In this document: one piece after another, positions 53,121 through 62,269 of the stretch
How the letters are laid out: every line of letters begins with the position of its first letter
How positions within the stretch are numbered: the stretch's first letter is position 1
DNA from: Bacillus subtilis
GTDB taxonomy: Bacteria > Bacillota > Bacilli > Bacillales > Bacillaceae_C
Assembly (NCBI RefSeq): GCF_008764245.1
Contig: NZ_VTQV01000008.1
Span: forward strand, 44,967 to 108,966
DNA length: 64,000 bases
Reading direction: 5' to 3'
Program-made: the position numbers and the translations under genes
Notes under the pieces: generated by a model
The model's input: the letters and a program-made list of their open reading frames with translations, nothing else
Told to the model about the DNA's origin: nothing
Databases searched by the model: none

Positions 53121-53732
53121 TTACTTATTCATTTCGGCAAGGAAATCTCCTAAAAGGCTATCTAAATCATCGTCAGATGGATCCTCTTTCTCCTTTATTT
53201 CTTCGGAGTAATCTTCTCTTACGCTTTCCAACTGAAATGAATCTAAATCATCATCGAACGTATTGAACTCATTTGATGAAGTTGTTTTCTCTAAAGAGGA
53301 TGAATGGATTTCCTCGTTCAATTCCTCTGCCTTGGGTTTATCCATGGCCATTTCCTCTTGGAGATATAAAGCATCATCTATGTTCAAGGAATGACTATTC
53401 AACGAAGCCAGCAAGGAAGCAGCACGGCTTGGATCATTTATTAGTTGGTAAATAATGCTGCCAAGCAATGCTTCAGAATGTTCATGCTTTAGCCAATTTC
53501 GCTGTGCTTTCGTTAATTTATGGGGGAGGGGAATAGAAAGGACTTCTTTTTCCCTTGAGAGTGACTGACCGACCCCTTGCATCACAAACTCGGCAATTTT
53601 GCTGGAAAAGTTCCTTCGTTCAGTTTCCTTTAACCTCTGTAGGTGCTTTAATAAATGATCAGGTGTATCAGAAGGTACGCGAAATGAAATGGCTTGACCT
53701 CTCTTCACCTCATTTGAGACAGACTTTTTCAC
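53121..53732 (-). CDS. parR: ParR-like partition adaptor
   Basis: 203 residues, 15 bp downstream of the ParM-like gene. The N-terminal 60 residues are basic and have a ribbon-helix-helix-like pattern (QAISFRVPSDTPDHLLKHL, NFSSKIAEFVMQGV), suited to binding iterons. The C-terminal half is acidic and disordered, ending SDDDLDSLLGDFLAEMNK, which could be the hook that contacts actin-like filaments. In type II partition systems ParR links centromere DNA to ParM. Assignment rests mainly on gene order and these features. Confidence 0.75.
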   Translation of the reverse strand: MKKSVSNEVKRGQAISFRVPSDTPDHLLKHLQRLKETERRNFSSKIAEFVMQGVGQSLSREKEVLSIPLPHKLTKAQRNWLKHEHSEALLGSIIYQLINDPSRAASLLASLNSHSLNIDDALYLQEEMAMDKPKAEELNEEIHSSSLEKTTSSNEFNTFDDDLDSFQLESVREDYSEEIKEKEDPSDDDLDSLLGDFLAEMNK

Positions 53733-53747
53733 GGGATCACCTTAATT

Positions 53748-54920
53748 CTACTTTTTTACCGTTTCCTGGGGTACCTTTTTCTTCTCTGTCTTCCTTGCAA
53801 AGTCAGTAATGAGCTTATAATAAGCGTTTGCCATCATCCAAATACTCTCTTTTTCATCTTCAAAGAAATCAATATTATATCCATCTAGATTGTTATTGAT
53901 CGATTTTAGATAATCTTTTAATACGATTGACCCACCACCAACAAAGTAACAAATTTCAGTTTGTGAATTTTTTAGCCATGTATTGCGTAATAAACGATAT
54001 TGTTTTTTGGCTAACTCTAACAGTATACGGTCTGTAATATCATGAACGCTCGTCCGGTTCCCTTTTACCAAGATGTGATTGCGGTTATTTTTCCTAGTTA
54101 TAATATCCACAACATCACGGCGACTATCTAATTCTACCCCATGTTTGGATCTAATTTCTTCCCTTATCGCCTCTAGTGATTCAGATACCCCAAGATTAAA
54201 CCCTTGCGCCTTATCATCATCAACATTCCTGTTTCTTATGACAGCAATATCTGTAGACAAGCCACCAATATCTTGAATTAAAATTCTTTTATCAATTAAA
54301 TCTTTGTTAATGACTTTAAGGTTATTATCCATTACAAGATTAATAAAGGCAGCAAAGCCCTCAGGATATACCTTTACCTCATTAAATTTAATATTCACCT
54401 TAAGTCCTTGGTACTTTGGTGTTACGAGAAACTCTACTTGATGCACAGATCCTATTAATTTCGAACGATATCCAGCATCCTTGCCCTCTTTTACTTCACG
54501 AAGAGGGAGGCCTGTTCCCAACGTATAGTTTGCATCCACAACGTTTTTCACACGGGGGAAAATAGCTGCATTCTCTTCCCTTACTGCATCAAGGGCTAAT
54601 GTGGAAAGCAGCATGACTAATGTTTGATCTTCTTCTGATTTACGACTTCCTGGGTCTAACTCTTGGGCACTACTACTTTTTGTCGCTAAGTGACCAATAC
54701 GATAAACCACGTTATTTTCCTTTAGAGCTGGAGAATGCACCTTCAAATGAATTCCCTCGAGCGGATCCTTACTGTCTAAATCCTCTATTCCAATTACCGG
54801 ACGGTCTTCTGTGTCCCTTGCAATAATGTTAGGAATATTTAATTCATACTCTAGTTCCCCAAAAATAGACTTAACCGAATCATTCCCAACATCGACTGCC
54901 GCAATTCTCGACATAGACAT
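53748..54920 (-). CDS. parM: ParM-like actin ATPase (plasmid segregation)
   Basis: 390 residues. The actin/Hsp70 fold signature is present: phosphate-1 loop AAVDVGNDSVKSIFG, phosphate-2 loop LIQDIGGLSTDIAVI and adenosine loop YFVGGGSIVLKDYL. This group polymerises into filaments that push plasmid copies apart. It is followed by the ParR-like gene and preceded by an iteron cluster, a complete type II par locus. Finding it next to chromosomal-type metabolic genes suggests an integrated plasmid or a chromosomal recruit. The start is ATG 54920, or ATG 54914 just downstream. Confidence 0.88.
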   Translation of the reverse strand: MSMSRIAAVDVGNDSVKSIFGELEYELNIPNIIARDTEDRPVIGIEDLDSKDPLEGIHLKVHSPALKENNVVYRIGHLATKSSSAQELDPGSRKSEEDQTLVMLLSTLALDAVREENAAIFPRVKNVVDANYTLGTGLPLREVKEGKDAGYRSKLIGSVHQVEFLVTPKYQGLKVNIKFNEVKVYPEGFAAFINLVMDNNLKVINKDLIDKRILIQDIGGLSTDIAVIRNRNVDDDKAQGFNLGVSESLEAIREEIRSKHGVELDSRRDVVDIITRKNNRNHILVKGNRTSVHDITDRILLELAKKQYRLLRNTWLKNSQTEICYFVGGGSIVLKDYLKSINNNLDGYNIDFFEDEKESIWMMANAYYKLITDFARKTEKKKVPQETVKK

Positions 54921-55059
54921 TCATTATCATCCCTTTTCAATTAATAGATTTTTACGATCCAATTCACTATGTAAAACAAATACCATTTAGTACCACTTCA
55001 TTTAAGTTTATAAGAGATTACGAAATTCCACAATGACAGTTACTAAATAAAATAAAACT

Positions 55060-55213
55060 GTAAACTTGTAAACGTTCCGTAAACATAACGACTTTTGTAA
55101 ACGGATATGTAAACAACAATGACAAGATTGCACACACGCTGTATTCCCGCTATGTAAACATGTTTGTATACACGTAAACCTATTCGTAAACACGACGTTT
55201 ACTTTTTGTAAAC
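55060..55213. repeat. Partition-site (parC-like) iterons
   Basis: Nine direct GTAAAC copies start at 55060, 55068, 55079, 55097, 55109, 55154, 55174, 55186 and 55208, with one inverted GTTTAC at 55197. Spacing is roughly 8-20 bp, with a longer gap in the middle (55115-55153). It lies upstream of parM, the usual place for a type II centromere, where it would also be the autoregulatory operator for ParR. Confidence 0.8.
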
Positions 55214-55462
55214 ATGTATACTTATCGGGCGGGATACCTATCATTTTGTATAGAGGGACGCCTTTTCCCTCTTGTGAGTGGAATTTATTACCAAAAGAGG
55301 AGTGCTATATTTCGTATCTTTTAACCTAATTAGGCACTATGACCGGGGGTTGTAACATAAATATAGCTATGTTAAATTTATCCATACTTGTTAAATTTAT
55401 TAAACTTAGGGAATACACCTAGGGTAATAGATAGAGAGAAACCCATAAAGGAAGTGAACAGC

Positions 55463-56575
55463 ATGAAAAAGTTAGCGTTACTATTATCCAGCGTGGTCCT
55501 CACCTTTTTCCTAGTTGCTTGTTCGGAGAGCGCCACTGCTGACAAGGAAAGCAAAGGGAATGATGAAAAGCCGGCTCAAGAAGACAATACAGCTGATAAG
55601 AAGGAGAAACCTAAAAAGGTGGAAGAAAAGAAACCTCCTCAACCATACAAACCAATGGAACCGGCAGAAGATGCCACTCCTCTTAGGGATACGTTATCTG
55701 AAGAGGAGTTGGAGCAGATGCCGCAAGCGGAATCCTATGGAGAAGATCGGACAAGAATGGTCGAAGTGGGAGAAACTTTAGTAAAAGGCGCCAAGGATCA
55801 AACAGACGGGCCTTTAAAGAATCATAGGCTTGTCGCCTATTACGGCCATCCCAATTCCAGCAATATGGGGATATTGGGGGAAATGGAACCTGATCAATTA
55901 ATGGAAAAATTAAAAGAACAGACACAAGCATATTCGGATGCCGATCCATCCCGCCCCGCCGTGCCCATGATTGAATTGATCTCTACCGTAGCCCAGCGAG
56001 AGCCGGGACCTGAAGGAAAGTACTACCATAGTACTTCACCAGAACAAATTGACGAATATGCCGAGCTTGCGAAAGAGAATGATGCGTTACTAATGCTGGA
56101 TGTCCAACTAGGAACAGATTCTGTCCTGAATCAAGTGAAATTACTGGAGAAATGGTTGAAGCTCCCTTATGTTCACCTCGCCATCGATACCGAATTCCAT
56201 GTAGGAGAAGGACAAACACCTGGTATCGATCTTGGTCAAGTGGACGGATCCGAAGTACAAGAAGCGGTGGACTACCTCACGGAAATGGTCGAGGAAAATG
56301 ATCTGCCAGATAAAATTGTCCTCGTCCATCAGTTCGTGGACGATGCGTTAACAAACAAAGAAGCCATCCAACCAACAGAACACGTAGAAGTCGCCTTAAA
56401 CTATGATGGTTGGGGTGACGCCAATACAAAAATGTCGCTTTACCGTAAGTTCGTACGAAATGAAGCAGTCCAATACGGCGGATTCAAGATCTTTTATAAA
56501 AAAGATGAGCCGGTATTAAGCCCTGAAGATGTCTTGAAACTTGATCCTAACCCGGCGATTATTAATTATCAGTAG
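55463..56575 (+). CDS. Lipoprotein of unknown function
   Basis: 370 residues from ATG 55463 (AAAGGAAGTGAACAGC). Lipobox FFLVACSES, then a Lys/Glu/Pro-rich linker (about 30-85) that would span the wall. The folded part (about 120-370) alternates strands and helices: LVAYYGHPNSSNMGIL, DALLMLDVQLGTDSVLNQVK, VHLAIDTEFHVGEG, DKIVLVHQF and VALNYDGWGD. This pattern suggests a TIM-barrel-like domain with acidic residues at strand ends, but no named family was recognised. It is divergent from the par locus. Confidence 0.65.
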   Translation: MKKLALLLSSVVLTFFLVACSESATADKESKGNDEKPAQEDNTADKKEKPKKVEEKKPPQPYKPMEPAEDATPLRDTLSEEELEQMPQAESYGEDRTRMVEVGETLVKGAKDQTDGPLKNHRLVAYYGHPNSSNMGILGEMEPDQLMEKLKEQTQAYSDADPSRPAVPMIELISTVAQREPGPEGKYYHSTSPEQIDEYAELAKENDALLMLDVQLGTDSVLNQVKLLEKWLKLPYVHLAIDTEFHVGEGQTPGIDLGQVDGSEVQEAVDYLTEMVEENDLPDKIVLVHQFVDDALTNKEAIQPTEHVEVALNYDGWGDANTKMSLYRKFVRNEAVQYGGFKIFYKKDEPVLSPEDVLKLDPNPAIINYQ

Positions 56576-56608
56576 GAACACTGTGGTTCGAAATGAACCT
56601 TTAGCTAT

Positions 56609-56648
56609 AAGGCAATAAAAGAGTACGCTACTCCTTTTATTGCCTTTT
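56609..56648 (+). terminator. Intrinsic terminator after the lipoprotein gene
   Basis: 13-bp arms AAGGCAATAAAAG and CTTTTATTGCCTT, ending in T-rich sequence. Confidence 0.88.
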
Positions 56649-56653
56649 AATAC

Positions 56654-56684
56654 GATTCACCATAACGTTGGATAAGGTAAACTG
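56654..56684. repeat. Short dispersed repeat, copy 2
   Basis: Carries TAACGTTGGATAAG and matches 27613-27643 at 27 of 31 positions. The following 56690-57045 stretch is AT-rich and holds no recognised gene. Confidence 0.55.
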
Positions 56685-57049
56685 ACACTTGGTTCTATAT
56701 AACCTATATATAATAACGAAAATCAGATAACTATAATTAATAAGCGCATTTATCATGATTACTTTAATTCCTTATGAATTAAAAAGCGAGGTAAGACCTT
56801 AATTAATAAAGGGTTTACCCGCTTCCCATTTATATATCCCTCTGTGAGATAGTCCAGTCTGAAGTTATATTTGTTCGTCAATCTATTTAAATATCCTTCA
56901 TAGCGGATTAAGCCAAAGCCATGAGATTATTGCACTTCTTAATCCCCCTTATATAAAAGATTAAAAAACTGCCAAAAGTAACGAAATGGAGAGGTACTAG
57001 CGGCTTCCCTTACTAAGGGGTACGTTAAATGGCAATAAACATGAAAATT

Positions 57050-57190
57050 GGAGAATATTGTACATAGATCATGCTGTACATTCTTTTTGATTAAAGGTAT
57101 ACTAAACGTAACAGAACCCACCACGCCTCTTCACAATGCGGACCACGGTGGGTCATTTTAGATTATGGAGTGATAACCCATAGATCCTCA
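57050..57190. repeat. Dispersed 115-140 bp element, copy 2
   Basis: Same conserved blocks as copy 1 (52845-52960), plus about 25 bp that give a hairpin with arms ACCCACC and GGTGGGT. Its right edge coincides with the missing start of the Abi_2 gene. Confidence 0.75.
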
Positions 57191-57203
57191 TAAAAACAAT
57201 TCG

Positions 57204-58067
57204 ATTAAAGTTGCGAAAACATTTGAAGAGCAATTAAAAATCCTTCAAAGCAGAGGAGTCGTAGTTGAAGACACAGAATATGCCATTAACACTTTGCAAA
57301 GAGTTAATTATTATCGACTTGTAGCGTATGGCCTAACATTAAAATGCTCCCCTAACAGTAATATCTACATAGAAGGAACCACATTTTCGAAACTCGTTTC
57401 ACTATATGAATTCGATAAGAAATTACGTCAATTATTATTAGGTGCTTTGGAAAGTATTGAAGTTGCCTTTCGAACGCATATTGCTTACCATCATGCTCAT
57501 GAATATTCTCCTCTCGGCTATGAGAACCCTTCTTATTTTCAAGATCCAACTCATCATGAACGGTTCATAAAAAATCTTGATCGTTTTTATGATGAGAATA
57601 AAACTGAGTTATTCATCATCCATCACCGCAAAAAATACGATGGCGTTTTTCCCTTCTGGGTAGCGGTTGAGGTGCTTTCATTTTCGACATTATCTATGTT
57701 ATTTAAGAATCTCCTTCATGAGGATAAATTACTCATATCCAAAACATATTATAATGTACATTACAAATATACAGAAAGTTGGCTACACACTTTAACGACC
57801 ATTAGAAATGTCTGCGCTCATCATGGGAGGCTATACGGTAAAAAGTTGACCATCAGTCCTCTATTATTCAATAAGGTGAAAAATCACATACAAAGTAACT
57901 CTCTATTTGCAGCTATCATTGTTCTATTCAAACTTTTAAATGAAAAGGATAGGAATATTTTATTGATTTCCTTACATGCATTAATAGATGAATATAAAGA
58001 ATACATAAACCTTTTTGATATGGGATTTCCGCACGATTGGGAATCCATTATTATGGATTTAAAATAG
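57204..58067 (+). CDS. Abi_2 (AbiD/AbiF-like) abortive-infection protein, 5' end damaged
   Basis: Open frame of about 287 codons. Abi_2 motifs: KTFEEQLKILQSRGV, INTLQRVNYYRLVAYGL, FDKKLRQLLLGALESIEVAF and the HEPN-like RNVCAHHGRLYGK. HEPN proteins of this type are often RNases that stop phage growth. The homologous frame begins right at the edge of a dispersed repeat, after a stop at 57174, and has no ATG, GTG or TTG before TTG 57294, which lacks a ribosome binding site. ATT 57204 is a possible start. The first few residues were probably replaced by the repeat, so activity is doubtful. A fragment of a related gene lies at 36981. Confidence 0.8.
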   Translation: MKVAKTFEEQLKILQSRGVVVEDTEYAINTLQRVNYYRLVAYGLTLKCSPNSNIYIEGTTFSKLVSLYEFDKKLRQLLLGALESIEVAFRTHIAYHHAHEYSPLGYENPSYFQDPTHHERFIKNLDRFYDENKTELFIIHHRKKYDGVFPFWVAVEVLSFSTLSMLFKNLLHEDKLLISKTYYNVHYKYTESWLHTLTTIRNVCAHHGRLYGKKLTISPLLFNKVKNHIQSNSLFAAIIVLFKLLNEKDRNILLISLHALIDEYKEYINLFDMGFPHDWESIIMDLK

Positions 58068-58107
58068 AGTTTTAGATCCTTTGCCATTTAATCGTCTCTT
58101 AATAGGG

Positions 58108-58151
58108 GTGCCAGATACCGAACCATTTAGAATTGTTTTTGTGCCTGGCAC
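58108..58151. repeat. Dispersed hairpin repeat, copy 2
   Basis: Hairpin with GTGCCAG and CTGGCAC ends and the core GAATTGTTTTTG, related to 21045-21088. Confidence 0.6.
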
Positions 58152-58192
58152 TATGCATCCTTATCTTCTTGGAATGAGCCTAACTAAGAGTA

Positions 58193-59132
58193 CTACCTTT
58201 TCAAATTATAACTCTCAATAAATCGATCAAAATCATCTGGACTATTTTGGGTAATTCGAGATTGATTAAATTTTTCATATTCTTGAACCGCTATTTTATC
58301 TGCTACAGCTTTTGCTACCTTTCCAGCATCTTGAAGAATTTCGCGCTCATCAAATTCTAAAAAAGCATCAAGTCTTTTCCTCCAATCCTTCATATACATC
58401 GGTCTCTTTCTTTCTGCTTGGTCTTCAGCATAGTCTAAATACCTAGTAACAATACGATTAAGTGCTCTTAATTCTTTTTCATCTAAGTAATTCTTAGCGA
58501 TAGTTACATCTCCTTTTCGAATTTTATTTGCTATGAGTTCACCGCAGTTTGACCGTGTATGGCAAAATGAAGTTTATTTTGAACCGTAGCAAAGAATTCC
58601 TGTGTAATCTCCGCCTTTGGGTCATAATCAACAGATGTAGCGTAAATATCAGTTATCTTTTGATAGAATCTTTTCTCTGAAGCACGAATATCACGGATTC
58701 GTTCCAGTAATTCATCAAAATAATCTTGCCCGAAGTTACGCATTTCTTTCAAGCGGTCATCGTCCATAGTAAAACCTTTGACAAGATATTCATTCAATCG
58801 TTCTGTTGCCCATTGGCGGAATTGTGTACCTCGATGAGAACGAACTCGATAACCAATTGCGATGATCATTTCGAGATTGTAGTGTTTTGCCTTTCTCTTT
58901 ACCTCTCTTGACCCTTCATTTTGAACTTGTAAGTAATACTTACAAGTTGCTTGTTCTTGTAATTCCCCTTCTTCATAAATATTTTTTACATGAAGAGTAA
59001 TATTTTGAGGTGAAGTCTGATACAACTCCGCTATAGCTTTTTATGTCATCCACACTGTTTCATTCTCTAATCTAACATCTATTTCTGTATTTCCTCTGTT
59101 TGGTAGATTAGTATATTCGTTTCATTTTGCAT
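58193..59132 (-). pseudogene. RhuM-family gene inactivated by three lesions
   Basis: Starting at ATG 59132 the product would begin MQNETNILIYQTEE. A small deletion shifts the frame there; sense continues in another frame as NTEIDVRLENETVWMT, where a TAA replaces a glutamine codon (QKAIAELYQT expected). The longest open piece (58531-59025) has SPQNITLHVKNIYEEGELQE and GYRVRSHRGTQFRQWATERL, typical of RhuM virulence/defence-island proteins. A one-base deletion near 58540 shifts the frame again, and the C-terminus continues as IANKIRKGDVTIAKNYLDEK to SYNLKR at 58193. It is not expected to be functional. Confidence 0.85.
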
Positions 59133-59254
59133 TCTTCTCACTCCCTATTAACAGAATTTAATTTACTCCCCATCTAAGTTTTCTACTATGTAACTATTAT
59201 ACCATTTATTCGGGATCAGGGAACGTACATTCCTAGAAGAGACAGATACAAAAA

Positions 59255-59287
59255 CAAACCAGACACCCCCCACTGGCATCTGGTTTG
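59255..59287 (-). terminator. Strong intrinsic terminator
   Basis: Perfect arms CAAACCAGA and TCTGGTTTG around a GC-rich loop, followed by TTTTTGT on the minus strand. It ends the decayed permease and probably the HAD-containing operon upstream. Confidence 0.88.
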
Positions 59288-59480
59288 CTCATCACTCCCC
59301 CTCCTCCCGTAAAGCTAATCCCTTGGATAATTTGCCGCTGGAAGAGGATGAATAATATAATTACTGGGACAGAGGCGACGGCGTTGACTATCATGGATAC
59401 GACAAAGTCGACTAAGTAGGCTGACATTAATGTAGGAATGCCAATAGATAAAATGATTTCTGGCGATGTTAGCGATAAGC
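59288..59480 (-). pseudogene. C-terminal remnant of a sugar ABC permease
   Basis: The minus strand encodes TSPEIILSIGIPTLMSAYL, then SMIVNAVASVPVIILFILFQ and RQIIQGISFTGG, the last two helices and exit motif of a MalG-type permease. No start, EAA loop or upstream helices remain, and the HAD gene sits directly upstream. A once larger importer gene has been deleted here. Confidence 0.7.
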
Positions 59481-59511
59481 AGGGCCCCTTCTGCCCTGAA
59501 TTCGCATTTTT

Positions 59512-60279
59512 CTAACATATCTTTTCGGATAACAGCCCTACTTCCTGTAATCCACGTACAATTCCATCCTCGTCAACATCTGTAGTGACAAAGTCGGCGT
59601 GTTTTTTCACTTCGTTATGGGCATTGCCCATTGCAATGCCGACACCGGCTTGTTGTAGCATTTCTATATCATTCAACCCGTCCCCAAAGGTATATACATC
59701 TTTCATGTCTATCTTCAGCTTTCGGGCCATTGCTTTTATCGCTTCTGCCTTCGATCTGCCTGCAGGTATAACATCCAAAGCTTTATCACTCCATCTAACG
59801 AAAGAGTAATAATCGTTAAAGTCTTTAAGATAGTAATCCTCATCATCTTTTACAAATATGATGGCTTGATAGATATCTGAATAACCTTTTGGCCTATTTT
59901 CCATGTGTGCCTTTTTCCAAGCTGCAAAGCTTTCATGGGTTTGTTGCTCCATCTCTAAAGCCGCCTCATTCAGATAGATGATTTGGTGATGATGTTTTTT
60001 TACTGCCTTTGATAAGCTCTTTAAATGCCGAGAATCTAAATAATGTTTAGATATGATCTTGTTCAAACATACAACATATTGCCCATTGAAACTGACATAT
60101 GAAGTCATATTTAACTCTTTTAACAAAGGTTGGATCGTATGCGGGCCTCTGCCCGTTGCGATGGCCGTGAAGATGCCATTGTTCTTTAACGTGACAATCG
60201 CCTTTTTGGTTGATTCTGGAAGGCGCTTATCCCGTCCAATTAATGTTCCATCAATATCAAAAAATACTGCTTTTCTCAT
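59512..60279 (-). CDS. HAD superfamily Cof-type phosphatase
   Basis: 255 residues, cytosolic. Motif I is FFDIDGTLIG (Asp8 nucleophile, Asp10), motif II IATGRG, motif III the lysine region around GRSKAEAI, and motif IV FGDGLNDIEML. The C2B cap and the DVDEDGIVRGL end place it in the Cof/YbjI group, which dephosphorylates sugar phosphates and flavin or pyridoxal phosphates. It is the last gene of a four-gene importer operon, 21 bp after a permease gene, so a sugar phosphate is a plausible substrate. The ATG follows AATAGGAGTTGTAAA. Confidence 0.9.
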   Translation of the reverse strand: MRKAVFFDIDGTLIGRDKRLPESTKKAIVTLKNNGIFTAIATGRGPHTIQPLLKELNMTSYVSFNGQYVVCLNKIISKHYLDSRHLKSLSKAVKKHHHQIIYLNEAALEMEQQTHESFAAWKKAHMENRPKGYSDIYQAIIFVKDDEDYYLKDFNDYYSFVRWSDKALDVIPAGRSKAEAIKAMARKLKIDMKDVYTFGDGLNDIEMLQQAGVGIAMGNAHNEVKKHADFVTTDVDEDGIVRGLQEVGLLSEKIC

Positions 60280-60300
60280 TTTACAACTCCTATTTCATCA

Positions 60301-61194
60301 TTACTCCTTAATGGAGCCAATCAAAACGCCTTGTACAAAATATCTCTGTAAGAAGGGATAGACAATTAATAAGGGCAATGCCGCAACGATAATCACGGCA
60401 TATTTAACAAGTGCTGCGGTTTTCACTTGTTCGACTAAAGAATCCCCGAGAGCGGCTCCGCCTCCCGCGGCTGTATCAACTTCGTGAATAATTAATATTT
60501 CCCGCAAGATTAGTTGCAATGGAAATAAATTAGTATCTGTTAGGTAGATTAGCGCTGTAAAATATTGATTCCACAAGCTAACTCCATGAAATAGCGCCAT
60601 GACTGCAATGATAGGCGCAGATAGAGGCAGGACAATTTTGAAAAAGGTATATAAATCCGATGCCCCATCCATTCTAGAGGCTTCAACGAGTTGATCGGGT
60701 ACATTTTGCTCGAAGAAAGTTCTAGCAACTAGAATCGACCATGCACCCACGACCCCTGGTATGACAATCGCCCAGATGGTGTCCACCATTCCGAGTGATT
60801 TGACCACTAAGTAAGTAGGAATTAAGCCACCGTTGAATAACATTGTAAATAGCACAAACCACAAGATTAACTTTTTCCCCATGACTTCCTTTCTGGATAA
60901 TGCATAGGCACAGGGAAGCAATATAATTAGATGCAAGAGGGCTCCAAGTACTGTATAGAGAATCATGTTTCGATATCCAAGCCATATGGCATCGTTTTCA
61001 AAAATAACTTTAAATCCTTTAAACGTGATATCAACTGGCCATAACCACATTTTCCCTGTACTGACCGCAGAAGGATCACTTATAGACGCACTGATAGCGA
61101 AAACTAATGGATAAATAATGATGATGGTTACGATCAGGACTACAATTTTATTTACTAGATCGAATGTTTTATCAGATAGACCTCTGGTAGCCAT
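60301..61194 (-). CDS. Sugar ABC transporter permease, LplC type (third importer)
   Basis: 297 residues from ATG 61194 (AAGAGGTGACATA); an upstream GTG 18 bases away is less well placed. Six hydrophobic segments, EAA-type loop LVEASRMDGASDLYTFFKIV and the usual ending PFLQRYFVQGVLIGSIKE. It overlaps or abuts the preceding LplB-type gene, an arrangement indicating tight coupling. It imports a saccharide with the lipoprotein at 62270-63922; no ATPase is encoded with it. Confidence 0.92.
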   Translation of the reverse strand: MATRGLSDKTFDLVNKIVVLIVTIIIIYPLVFAISASISDPSAVSTGKMWLWPVDITFKGFKVIFENDAIWLGYRNMILYTVLGALLHLIILLPCAYALSRKEVMGKKLILWFVLFTMLFNGGLIPTYLVVKSLGMVDTIWAIVIPGVVGAWSILVARTFFEQNVPDQLVEASRMDGASDLYTFFKIVLPLSAPIIAVMALFHGVSLWNQYFTALIYLTDTNLFPLQLILREILIIHEVDTAAGGGAALGDSLVEQVKTAALVKYAVIIVAALPLLIVYPFLQRYFVQGVLIGSIKE

Positions 61195-61205
61195 TATGTC
61201 ACCTC

Positions 61206-62168
61206 TTACCACAAGCTATTTTCGCTTGTTTTTTTAGCTAAATAGTTGACGGTAACCAATAGAATAATATTGATCACGGAATCAAATAATCCAATCGCGG
61301 CCGAAAAATCATATTCCCCACCAATAATACCTGTTTCGTAGACAAATGTTTGAATAATGTCTGATGTCTCTGAGTTTAACGAGTTCTGCATCAGTAACAC
61401 TTTCTCGAAGCCAATCGACATGAATTTACCGATGTTCAAAATAAACAAGACAACAATAGCCGGCAGGATCGATGGAATATTAACATATAAGATCCTTTGT
61501 ATTCTTGTTGCTCCATCAATACTTGCCGATTCATGCAGTTCTGGATTTACTCCTGCTAATGCAGCCAAATAAATAATCGTTCCCCAGCCTAATGATTGCC
61601 ATTCTCCCGACCACACATAAATATGTCGAAACCAACCAGGACTCGTCAAAAATGGAATGGCTTCTCCCCCTAATTTCGTGATGACATTGTTTACGAGTCC
61701 ACTAATGGGATCCAAAAAGGCAATCAGCATGCCAACGACGACAACGACTGAAATAAAATGTGGTGCATACGTTAAAGTTTGTGTCCATTTTTTAAATGCA
61801 CCATTTTTAAGTTCGTTTAATGAGAGAGCAAATAAAATAGGTAATGGAAACAAGGCCAATTGATAAAAACTAATTGCGAATGTATTTTTTAATATCCTCC
61901 AGAAGTAATACGAGTTATAGAAACGGATAAAATGGTCAAAACCAATCCATGGACTTCCGGTAATGCCAAGTGTAGCAATATAATCTTTAAAGGCGATTTG
62001 CACACCGTACATAGGAACATAGTGAAAGATTGTAAAATAAACAATGGCCGGTAATAATAAAATATAGAGCTGCCAACTTTTCACAAACCTCTTTTTTACA
62101 CTTAATATATGTCCTGGGACCGGAATCACCTTCAATGACTTGATTGAATCAGCTTGTTTGATCTGCAC
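61206..62168 (-). CDS. Sugar ABC transporter permease, LplB type (third importer)
   Basis: 320 residues, GTG start after ACAGGAGGTCATAGC. A basic 30-residue N-terminal tail precedes six spans (LYILLLPAIVYFTIFHYVPM, YGVQIAF). The EAA loop is LHESASIDGATRIQRILYVN, in which the usual Glu-Ala-Ala is Glu-Ser-Ala. The loop KNTFAISFYQLALFPLPILFA and the C-terminal TVNYLAKKTSENSLW are typical. It forms the translocation pore with the next gene product. Confidence 0.92.
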   Translation of the reverse strand: MQIKQADSIKSLKVIPVPGHILSVKKRFVKSWQLYILLLPAIVYFTIFHYVPMYGVQIAFKDYIATLGITGSPWIGFDHFIRFYNSYYFWRILKNTFAISFYQLALFPLPILFALSLNELKNGAFKKWTQTLTYAPHFISVVVVVGMLIAFLDPISGLVNNVITKLGGEAIPFLTSPGWFRHIYVWSGEWQSLGWGTIIYLAALAGVNPELHESASIDGATRIQRILYVNIPSILPAIVVLFILNIGKFMSIGFEKVLLMQNSLNSETSDIIQTFVYETGIIGGEYDFSAAIGLFDSVINIILLVTVNYLAKKTSENSLW

Positions 62169-62269
62169 GCTATGACCTCCTGTAAATCGATCCTAAACGG
62201 ACAACGGAATGGTTATCCGTATAGGTTTATATTGGTAGAATGATAGACTGAGTGTAAGGATGTCATGAT

